NCBI GenBank assembly: GCA_038880255.1
Contig: JAVZSA010000057.1
Span: forward strand, 1 to 5,473
Source: ARK-15 sp038880255
GTDB lineage: Archaea > Thermoplasmatota > Thermoplasmata > Thermoplasmatales > ARK-15
Direction: 5' to 3'
DNA: 5,473 nucleotides
The notes under the pieces: generated by a model
What the model saw: only the letters and a program-made list of their open reading frames with translations
Databases searched by the model: none
What the model was told of the DNA's origin: nothing
Translations under genes and position numbers: made by a program
Shown: positions 1 to 5,360 of the stretch, piece by piece
How the letters are laid out: each line of letters begins with the position of its first letter
Position numbering within the stretch: the first letter of the stretch is position 1

Positions 1-126
1 CTTTCAGCTTATCTTGGAGGCATATTGATTACGATTTCACTTAACATACCATTCTATATCTGTACTGCATTCTATTTATCAAGTGCAATAATGTATTATA
101 TTTTCTTTAGAAATGTTAAGATTTGA
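1..126 (+). CDS. C-terminal end of a membrane protein, possibly an MFS transporter (5' partial)
   Basis: Frame 1 is open from the first base to a TGA at 124-126, giving 41 residues that begin LSAYLGGILI and end FFRNVKI. The stretch is almost wholly hydrophobic, with small residues, a Pro and aromatics, then a short basic tail (RNVK). This is what the last transmembrane helix and cytoplasmic tail of a polytopic transporter look like, and the pattern of Gly-rich start, mid-helix Asn-Ile-Pro and terminal Tyr/Phe-Arg recalls major facilitator superfamily proteins. The fragment is too short to fix the family. The reading as the end of a real gene rests on the open frame, the membrane-like composition and the promoter that follows it. 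The next gene starts 55 bases later with its own promoter, so co-transcription is not required. Confidence 0.6.
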   Translation, partial: LSAYLGGILITISLNIPFYICTAFYLSSAIMYYIFFRNVKI

Positions 127-130
127 TTAT

Positions 131-140
131 TGAATATTCA
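131..140. promoter_or_regulatory. 10-base perfect palindrome upstream of the wtpA promoter
   Basis: TGAATATTCA reads the same on both strands and ends 4 bases before the purine-rich BRE-like bases at 145-149. That position, just upstream of BRE/TATA, suits an activator site in archaea. A 10-base palindrome in DNA this AT-rich can arise by chance, so operator function is only an inference. Confidence 0.3.
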
Positions 141-144
141 GCAA

Positions 145-157
145 GAAACTTTAAATA
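145..157 (+). promoter_or_regulatory. BRE/TATA promoter of wtpABC
   Basis: GAAAC (145-149, BRE-like) is followed directly by TTTAAATA (150-157), a good archaeal TATA box. The box centre is about 28 bases from the A of the wtpA ATG. Archaeal transcription normally starts about 22-27 bases from the TATA centre, so the transcript should begin within a few bases of the start codon, i.e. be leaderless or nearly so. No Shine-Dalgarno sequence is seen before wtpA, which agrees. The minus-strand regulator gene has the same 8-mer at nearly the same distance from its ATG. Confidence 0.7.
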
Positions 158-160
158 CAA

Positions 161-178
161 TATGCTAATACAAGCATA
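161..178. promoter_or_regulatory. Inverted repeat between TATA box and wtpA start (possible operator)
   Basis: TATGCT (161-166) and AGCATA (173-178) are exact reverse complements separated by 6 bases. The dyad lies between the TATA box and the ATG, over the expected transcription start, where a bound repressor would block RNA polymerase. Oxyanion transport operons are commonly repressed when the metal is plentiful, so the placement makes sense. Six-base arms are short enough to occur by chance, and I do not recognise the sequence as a known ModE-type site. Confidence 0.35.
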
Positions 179-181
179 ATT

Positions 182-1246
182 ATGAAAAAAATATTTACTA
201 TTATTTTGGCAATAATAATTATAATTATAGCAATTTCAGCATGGATTTATTATAATGAACAAAATGTAAACACCACCTTAACAGTATATGCTGCCGGAAG
301 TCTTGCTGTACCATTCACACAACTTCAAAGTGAATTAGAATCATTATATCCAAATATTACTATAAATATAAAATTTGGCGGTAGTGTGGGTTTAATGAGA
401 GAGATTATGAACAATGCATCGGTTGATGTTTTTGCCTCTGCAGATTGGTCCATCATACCAGAAATGTATCCAAATTATGCAAATTTTGATATTGGATTTG
501 CATTAAACCAAATGGCATTAGTTTATAACAATTATACCTTGAAATATCTTAATGTATCTCAAATAAATGATAGCAATTGGTTTAAGATACTTTCAATGCC
601 AAATGTTAAGTTTGGTTTTTCTGATGGAAATGTAGATCCAGCTGGTTACAGTGCATTAATGGTATTAGCACTTTCAAATCTTTATTACCATGAAAATATT
701 TTCCAAAATATTGTAGGAAAATATACTAACATAAAGATTGTACAAAGAAATTCCTCTTATTATATTTTATTACCCCCTACAGATGAACTCTCATTCAATA
801 CATCTAAAATAATGATTGAACCAAAAGAAACAGATCTTCTTCCTGCTTTGGAAAGCAATCAGATTCAATTTTTATGGATATATAAGAGCGATGCAATACA
901 GAAAAAATTGCCCTATCTTTCTTTACCTGATGAAATTAATATGGGTAGCACAAATATTTCAATAATAAACAATTACTATAACAAAATTTATGTATATGTC
1001 GGTTATAATTCAACTTCACAAAAACTTATTGAATGCAGGCCAATAATATATGGAATAACAATACCTACCCATGCTAAAAATATTTGGGCTGCGGAAATTT
1101 TCATTAAATTTCTCTTAGAAAGGAATGGACAGGAAATTATGAATAATGCTGGACAGACACCAATATATCCTGCCTATGCAAACAACATTTCAAATGTACC
1201 AAGTATGCTTAGAGAAGATGTGACATTAAGTGGGATCACACTATGA
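182..1246 (+). CDS. wtpA: Tungstate/molybdate ABC transporter substrate-binding protein WtpA
   Basis: This surface protein captures tungstate or molybdate and delivers it to the WtpB permease. At 354 residues it has the usual family length. Residues 1-23 form one hydrophobic helix with a run of six Ile (11-16). There is no lipobox Cys after it (the only Cys is 285), so it is probably held by an N-terminal membrane anchor rather than a lipid. Family motifs are AAGSLAVPF (37-45), GGSVGLMREI (66-75), DVFASADWS (82-90), DPAGY (152-156), KETDLL (215-220) and IYKS (233-236). D152 and E216 are spaced like the two acidic ligands that give six-coordinate oxyanion binding in archaeal WtpA/ModA; this match is from memory of the family. 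DPAGY has Ala where many homologues have Cys. The start is the first ATG, about 28 bases from the TATA centre. The stop overlaps the wtpB start. The Wtp assignment rather than classical bacterial ModA rests on these motifs; which metal is preferred cannot be read from the sequence. Confidence 0.92.
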   Translation: MKKIFTIILAIIIIIIAISAWIYYNEQNVNTTLTVYAAGSLAVPFTQLQSELESLYPNITINIKFGGSVGLMREIMNNASVDVFASADWSIIPEMYPNYANFDIGFALNQMALVYNNYTLKYLNVSQINDSNWFKILSMPNVKFGFSDGNVDPAGYSALMVLALSNLYYHENIFQNIVGKYTNIKIVQRNSSYYILLPPTDELSFNTSKIMIEPKETDLLPALESNQIQFLWIYKSDAIQKKLPYLSLPDEINMGSTNISIINNYYNKIYVYVGYNSTSQKLIECRPIIYGITIPTHAKNIWAAEIFIKFLLERNGQEIMNNAGQTPIYPAYANNISNVPSMLREDVTLSGITL

Positions 1247-2028
1247 AAAATTATTTTTTAATCTCATTGGTAATTTTTTCCATTTTAATGATGCTTTTTA
1301 TTCTTATTCCAATAATTGTTCTTTATTCCTTAGTCTCATTTGGAGATATTCTAAAAATTTTTCTTAATAAAGATTTTCAGGAAACAATATTTATCACCTT
1401 TCTTGCAGGATTCATTTCGATGGTATTAATAGCTATACTTGGCATACCATTAGGATATATAATGGCAAGAACAAATTTCTTTGGAAAAAATTTCATACAG
1501 GGTTTAATCGATCTTCCGCTTGTGATACCAGATACAGTTGCTGGACTTATAGTCTTTCTGACATTTTATTCGCAAGGAATACTTGGTGCACCATTCTCTA
1601 AGTTAGGTATTAATTTTGTAAATACACTATATGGGATCATTGTTGCAATGATGTTTGTTGGTGCACCTTTTATGATTAACACTTCAAAATCAGGATTTCT
1701 AAATGTTGATCCAAAGTTGGAGAATGTTTCACTTAGTTTAGGAGCAAGTAGACTTTCTACATTTTTCAGGGTAACATTACCACTTAGTATGGACTCTATT
1801 GTAAATGGTCTTGTTATTACCTGGGCAAAGGGTGTGGCATCATTTGGTTCAATAATAATCATTGCATATTTTCCAATGGTAGCACCTACATATATATATA
1901 ACCAATTTCTACTCTTTGGTACTAAAGCTAGTGCAATAGCCGCGGGAGCATTTCTATTATTAACATTAATAATATTTGCAATTTCAAGGTATATTTCTGG
2001 AAAATTAACAAAGTGGATGATAAAATGA
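1243..2028 (+). CDS. wtpB: Tungstate/molybdate ABC transporter permease WtpB
   Basis: This is the membrane-spanning subunit, expected to work as a homodimer between WtpA outside and WtpC inside. It has 261 residues, normal for ModB/WtpB permeases. Hydrophobic segments lie near residues 4-32, 48-73, 88-110, 128-147, 186-210 and 228-248, giving about six membrane helices. The cytoplasmic EAA loop that docks on the ATPase is at 160-180: it starts at E160, has the conserved Gly at 167 and ends in LP. The segment SFGSIIIIAYFPMVAPTYIY (200-219) resembles the corresponding part of archaeal WtpB proteins, supporting WtpB over other permeases. The ATG lies in an ATGA overlap with the wtpA stop, so translation is probably coupled. 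GGGATC-like bases just upstream (from 1232) could be a weak Shine-Dalgarno sequence. The stop overlaps wtpC in the same way. Confidence 0.92.
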   Translation: MKNYFLISLVIFSILMMLFILIPIIVLYSLVSFGDILKIFLNKDFQETIFITFLAGFISMVLIAILGIPLGYIMARTNFFGKNFIQGLIDLPLVIPDTVAGLIVFLTFYSQGILGAPFSKLGINFVNTLYGIIVAMMFVGAPFMINTSKSGFLNVDPKLENVSLSLGASRLSTFFRVTLPLSMDSIVNGLVITWAKGVASFGSIIIIAYFPMVAPTYIYNQFLLFGTKASAIAAGAFLLLTLIIFAISRYISGKLTKWMIK

Positions 2029-2996
2029 TCCTCGAGCTTTTAGGTTTAGAAAAAAGATTGGGTAATTTTCATCTTGGGCCAATAGATTTAAAAATTAAAG
2101 AAAACTTAATATTGCTTGGCCCTACAGGTTCTGGAAAAACAACACTTCTTGAACTGATAGCTGGCTTTAAGAATGTTGATTCTGGAAAAATTTATTTCAA
2201 TAACAAAGACATAACAAATATTCCCCCAGAAAAAAGGAAAATTGGTTTCCTGTACCAGGACTTTCAGCTTTTTCCACATATGAATGTTTTCAAAAATATT
2301 TCCTATGGATTGGAAATGATGAAAATGAGCAGAAAAAGTATAGAGAATTCTGTAAATGATATTGCTAAAAAATTTAAGATCTCACATTTGCTTGAAAGGG
2401 AAATATATAATTTAAGCGCAGGTGAAAAGCAGAGAGTTGCATTGGCCAGAGCACTTATAATTGAACCTGAAATTTTACTTCTTGATGAACCATTTTCCGC
2501 TCTTGATGAAGAGATAAAAAATTCTTTAATTGATGAATTTATACATATTATAAAAGATATAAAATCACTTGTTATACTAGTTTCTCACAATCAAGAAGAT
2601 GCGTATAGATTAGGTAATCAAGTGGCTATAATTTTTAATGGAAAAATCCTAGCTTGTGGATATAAGGATAATGTTTTTAAAGAACCAAAAACTGTTTCTG
2701 CTGCAAAATTTTTGGGATTTACAAATATTTTTTCCAACGAAGATATGAAAAAAATTGGTATAGAAGCAGACGGTGAATTTTTTACAATAGATGATTCAAA
2801 AATTTTCATAAATAGTAACGGTAAAATAAATCTTAAAGGAAGGATTGAAACCTATGAATATATGAAAAATAAAGTAAAAATCGTTATTAATGTTAATGGT
2901 GTAAAAATTGTGAAAAGGTTTGATAATTTTATGCCTCTTGATAAGGATGTCAATGTTTCCTTCAACCCTGATGATTTTATTCGACTCAAGAGTTAA
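2025..2996 (+). CDS. wtpC: Tungstate/molybdate ABC transporter ATP-binding protein WtpC
   Basis: This is the cytoplasmic ATPase that powers import through WtpB. Counting from the ATG at 2025 it has 323 residues. The ATPase domain (about 1-225) is complete: Walker A GPTGSGKT (32-39), Q-loop Q78, signature LSAGE (130-134), Walker B ILLLDEP (150-156), D-loop SALD (158-161) and switch His188. The signature has Ala in place of the first Gly of LSGGE, a mild variant. The remaining ~95 residues end in a beta-rich stretch (about 268-323) like the TOBE/MOP regulatory domains of molybdate-type ATPases, which in some archaeal relatives bind the oxyanion and inhibit transport. An in-frame GTG at 2013 would add four residues. 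I prefer ATG 2025 because it recreates the 4-base ATGA overlap seen at wtpA/wtpB and the protein then starts MILELLGLEK, a normal ABC beginning. It is the last gene of the operon. Confidence 0.92.
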   Translation: MILELLGLEKRLGNFHLGPIDLKIKENLILLGPTGSGKTTLLELIAGFKNVDSGKIYFNNKDITNIPPEKRKIGFLYQDFQLFPHMNVFKNISYGLEMMKMSRKSIENSVNDIAKKFKISHLLEREIYNLSAGEKQRVALARALIIEPEILLLDEPFSALDEEIKNSLIDEFIHIIKDIKSLVILVSHNQEDAYRLGNQVAIIFNGKILACGYKDNVFKEPKTVSAAKFLGFTNIFSNEDMKKIGIEADGEFFTIDDSKIFINSNGKINLKGRIETYEYMKNKVKIVINVNGVKIVKRFDNFMPLDKDVNVSFNPDDFIRLKS

Positions 2997-3019
2997 ATTT
3001 TTATTCTTATAAAATTTAA
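2993..3019. promoter_or_regulatory. wtpC-hmgA spacer: 9-base inverted repeat and candidate hmgA TATA boxes
   Basis: TTAAATTTT (2993-3001) and AAAATTTAA (3011-3019) are exact reverse complements with a 9-base spacer; the left arm contains the wtpC stop codon. Two TATA-like boxes overlap it: TTAAATTT (2993-3000) and TTATAAAA (3008-3014 region). Only the first would start transcription far enough upstream to keep the Shine-Dalgarno sequence at 3028-3033 in the message, with a leader of about 16-21 bases. The T5 run at 2998-3002 could also help end the wtp transcript. I cannot tell promoter, operator and terminator roles apart from sequence, and AT-only dyads are easily formed by chance. Confidence 0.4.
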
Positions 3020-3027
3020 TATTCTAT

Positions 3028-3033
3028 GGTGAT
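3028..3033 (+). promoter_or_regulatory. Shine-Dalgarno sequence of hmgA
   Basis: GGTGAT, a perfect match to part of the archaeal anti-Shine-Dalgarno complement (GGAGGTGATC), followed by six A and then the ATG at 3040. It fixes the hmgA start and contrasts with the apparently leaderless wtpA and regulator genes. Confidence 0.75.
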
Positions 3034-3039
3034 AAAAAA

Positions 3040-4290
3040 ATGGATTCCAGAATTCCCGGATTTTATAAGCTTTCAATGGAGGAAAGAAGGAAAAAGGTAT
3101 CGGAATTTTCATCATTGACTGACGATGATTTGAAGACATTGATTTCCCCAATACCATTTGATATAGCTGATCGTATGATTGAAAATGTGATTTATTTAAT
3201 GGATGTCCCAGTGGGAATCGCAACAAATTTCCTTATAAATGGTAAGGATTATCTTATTCCAATGGCAATTGAGGAGCCTAGTGTGGTTGCTGCTGCAAGT
3301 AATGCTGCTAAAATTGCCAGGGAAGGAGGTGGTTTTATTGCCATTGCAAGTGATCCAATAATGATAGGTCAAGTACAGGTAGTAAAATTAAAGGATCCAT
3401 ACTCTGCTAAAGTAAAGGTGCTTGAAAATAAAAACGAATTGATGAGAATAGCAAATGAACAGGATCCAGTGCTAGTAAATCTTGGTGGTGGTTGTAAAAA
3501 TATAGAAACTAGGGTAATTGATACTAACATTGGTCCCATGCTTGTTGTTCATCTTTTGGTTGATGTTAGAGATGCGATGGGTGCAAATGCTGTAAATACA
3601 ATGGCCGAGGCTGTTGCACCATATCTGGAGGAAATAACTGGCGGTAAAGTTTATTTAAGAATACTCAGTAATCTTGCTACCTATAGGATGGCCTATTCAA
3701 GAGCAATATTTCCAAAGAAAATAATAGGTGAAGATGCTATTGATGGCATAATATATGCATATGAATTTGCCATGGCTGATCCTTATAGGGCAGCAACACA
3801 TAACAAAGGAATTATGAATGGTATAGATGCTGTTCTTGTAGCGACAGCAAATGATTGGAGGGCCGTAGAAGCAGGTGCACATGCATTTGCCTCTTTGAAT
3901 GGCTATAAAAGTATAACAAAATGGGAAATAAATAAAGAAGGGGACCTTGAAGGCATGATAGAATTACCAATGGCAGTAGGAACAGTTGGTGGTGCTTCAT
4001 CAACACATCCAAAGGCAAAAATAGCTAGAAAGATATTAAATGTAAAAGATTCGAAGGAATTTGCCTATGTTCTAGCTTCAGTAGGACTCGCACAGAATTT
4101 TGCTGCCATAAGAGCATTGGCCCAGGAAGGTATTCAGAAAGGACATATGAGTCTCCATGCAAGAAATATTGCAATAATGGCAGGCGCTGAAGGGGAATTA
4201 ATAGATATTGTGGCTGAAGAAATGGTAAAAGAGGGGAAAGTAAGACTTGATAGGGCTAAGGAAATAATTAAAAAATTTAAAAGTTCCTAA
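3040..4290 (+). CDS. hmgA: Hydroxymethylglutaryl-CoA reductase, class II
   Basis: The enzyme reduces HMG-CoA to mevalonate, the committed step of the mevalonate pathway that supplies archaeal isoprenoid lipids. It is soluble: there is no membrane anchor, and at 416 residues it is close to the ~430-residue class II enzyme of Pseudomonas mevalonii. All catalytic residues are present by alignment with that enzyme: E79 in EEPSVVAAAS (its E83), K256 in THNKGIMNG (K267), D272 in NDWRAVEAGAHA (D283) and H369 in GHMSLHARN (H381). The cofactor motif DAMGAN is at 178-183. D142 aligns with D146, the residue tied to NADH use in the Pseudomonas enzyme, so NADH use is plausible. Class II enzymes in Thermoplasmatales and Archaeoglobales have been proposed to come from bacteria by lateral transfer. 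The start is set by GGTGAT six bases upstream. The gene overlaps the convergent regulator gene by 14 bases at its 3' end. Confidence 0.97.
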   Translation: MDSRIPGFYKLSMEERRKKVSEFSSLTDDDLKTLISPIPFDIADRMIENVIYLMDVPVGIATNFLINGKDYLIPMAIEEPSVVAAASNAAKIAREGGGFIAIASDPIMIGQVQVVKLKDPYSAKVKVLENKNELMRIANEQDPVLVNLGGGCKNIETRVIDTNIGPMLVVHLLVDVRDAMGANAVNTMAEAVAPYLEEITGGKVYLRILSNLATYRMAYSRAIFPKKIIGEDAIDGIIYAYEFAMADPYRAATHNKGIMNGIDAVLVATANDWRAVEAGAHAFASLNGYKSITKWEINKEGDLEGMIELPMAVGTVGGASSTHPKAKIARKILNVKDSKEFAYVLASVGLAQNFAAIRALAQEGIQKGHMSLHARNIAIMAGAEGELIDIVAEEMVKEGKVRLDRAKEIIKKFKSS

Positions 4291-4297
4291 ATTTTTT
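4270..4297. terminator. Bidirectional terminator-like inverted repeat at the convergent gene ends
   Basis: AAAAAATTTA (4270-4279) and TAAATTTTTT (4288-4297) are exact reverse complements around an 8-base loop. The hmgA stop TAA is 4288-4290 and the regulator's stop is the complement of 4277-4279, so on each strand the gene ends TAA-A-TTTTTT. Archaeal RNA polymerase terminates at oligo-T in the non-template strand, so each strand has a suitable T6 directly after its stop. The stem is A-T only and weak as RNA, so the T-tracts may matter more than the hairpin. Confidence 0.6.
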
Positions 4298-5215
4298 CTC
4301 CAATATTATTGTTTTCATTGTTTCTTCGTCTGTATTCAAAAGATCCTTTATATTAACTGTAGGTATATTTTTACCAACAGATTCATTGTTTGTAATTAAA
4401 AGACCATATTTTTCAGTGAGATATGCAATTTCCTCTATAATCCTTGCCTTTAATATTACTTCTTCCTTCAATCTAGTAAAACCTATAAAAAGGACATCCT
4501 CCATCAAGCTCGAGAGTGCATCAAAATTTGTCTTTTTTGTGAAATATATTCTATACCCTGCTCTTTTGAATGCCTCCATTGCATTTTTTCCAAGCTCATC
4601 CTTTGGCATAAGGAATTTTTCCTCGGGCTCAGGAAGTTTCTCAAATGGATCTATTCTTTCAATCAGGTTAACGTTCAAATAATTTTCAATTTTTAAAACT
4701 ACATCTATTGATACAGCAGTATTCCCTTCTTCATAAAGTTGTATTGATCTTCTTGACACATTCGCTTCCTTTGCAAGATCTCCTATGGATACCCTTTTTC
4801 TTTCCCTAGCCTCTCTTAATTTCTTTGGTTCTATTTTTACATAAAAACCGCCTGGTGCAGCAAAACCAATAGGCAGTTCCTCCCTATTTATGTAGTTAAC
4901 AAATGTTTTGAAACTGAGTACAGGAACATCGTATCGTGTATAAAGAATGGAATCTTCAAGATATCCAATGGCACACCTTACACCAATTATTAATGGATTT
5001 GCTTTGATTAATTTTGCTATCAACCTTATTTCATTTGCCACATCATTTTTTAAAGTATCCACATTGTACAAGACCTTTATTATGAAAATATTCTCATCAT
5101 TACTTGCTATCATATCGTAGGCTGGAGACCTAAATTCATCTGAAGAGATATTGTATCCATTCCTTTTAAGAACAGCACGAACGAATCTTATTAATGTTTC
5201 CCTACCAATTTCCAT
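4277..5215 (-). CDS. Archaeal HTH-type transcriptional regulator (COG1395-like)
   Basis: A 312-residue cytoplasmic DNA-binding protein, numbered from the ATG at 5215. A central HTH of the HTH_3/XRE kind spans about 133-183: helix SIGDLAKEANV (143-153), then recognition helix SRRSIQLYEEG (154-164). It matches the layout of the conserved archaeal family annotated as putative HTH-type transcriptional regulatory protein (COG1395); its target genes are not known to me. The N-terminal domain (about 1-125) and C-terminal domain (about 205-295) resemble each other: KRxGYxI at 17-23 and 217-223, then an Asp (34, 232), a hydrophobic strand (43-46, 241-244), IAxL (66-69, 263-266), a second hydrophobic strand (75-77, 272-274) and Pro followed five residues later by Lys (98/103, 285/290). 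This suggests an internal duplication around the HTH. An in-frame TTG at 5221 would add two residues; ATG fits the TATA spacing as well and is the commoner codon. The 3' end overlaps hmgA by 14 bases. Confidence 0.88.
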   Translation of the reverse strand: MEIGRETLIRFVRAVLKRNGYNISSDEFRSPAYDMIASNDENIFIIKVLYNVDTLKNDVANEIRLIAKLIKANPLIIGVRCAIGYLEDSILYTRYDVPVLSFKTFVNYINREELPIGFAAPGGFYVKIEPKKLREARERKRVSIGDLAKEANVSRRSIQLYEEGNTAVSIDVVLKIENYLNVNLIERIDPFEKLPEPEEKFLMPKDELGKNAMEAFKRAGYRIYFTKKTNFDALSSLMEDVLFIGFTRLKEEVILKARIIEEIAYLTEKYGLLITNNESVGKNIPTVNIKDLLNTDEETMKTIILEKKFRNF

Positions 5216-5240
5216 TGTCAATGCATTTTATTATTACTAC

Positions 5241-5250
5241 TATTTAAATA
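5241..5250 (-). promoter_or_regulatory. TATA box of the HTH regulator gene
   Basis: TATTTAAATA is a palindrome and so reads as TTTAAATA on the minus strand. Its centre is about 29 bases from the ATG at 5215 and about 23 from the alternative TTG at 5221, so the message should have a leader of only a few bases or none. No Shine-Dalgarno sequence precedes either start. The box matches the one in front of wtpA. A small dyad, CATTG-T-CAATG (5213-5223), covers the start codon and could serve autoregulation, but its five-base arms are weak evidence. Confidence 0.65.
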
Positions 5251-5337
5251 TTTTGTTAAAATGCCATTTTTTCTTTATATACCTTTTTATTATATTTTTT
5301 AAGGCAGTAATTTTTCAATATTATTAATTTTTTATTT

Positions 5338-5360
5338 TTTTATTATATGAAATAATAAAA
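5338..5360. repeat. 9-base perfect inverted repeat in the AT-rich spacer
   Basis: TTTTATTAT (5338-5346) and ATAATAAAA (5352-5360) are exact reverse complements around a 5-base loop. It lies about 90 bases upstream of the regulator's TATA box. The arms are A/T only, in DNA of about 11% G+C, so chance is a real possibility. No function can be assigned. Confidence 0.35.

Noticed and set aside
131..178. A ModE box upstream of wtpA
   Set aside because: Neither dyad matches the bacterial ModE consensus I know, and no ModE-like gene is in the window.
2013..2024. GTG start for wtpC, four codons upstream
   Set aside because: It gives a longer overlap with wtpB, while ATG 2025 makes the same ATGA overlap as the previous junction and a normal ABC N-terminus.
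182..4290. A single four-gene operon linking oxyanion transport and HMG-CoA reductase
   Set aside because: The 43-base spacer with its own TATA-like boxes and Shine-Dalgarno sequence, and the lack of any pathway link, argue for separate expression. Read-through cannot be excluded.
5216..5221. TTG start for the regulator, two codons upstream
   Set aside because: ATG 5215 is the stronger start codon, and its TATA distance (about 29) matches that of wtpA (about 28). The TTG remains possible and changes only two residues.
5213..5223. CATTG-T-CAATG dyad over the regulator start as an autoregulatory operator
   Set aside because: Five-base arms are expected often by chance at this composition; mentioned under the promoter but not claimed.
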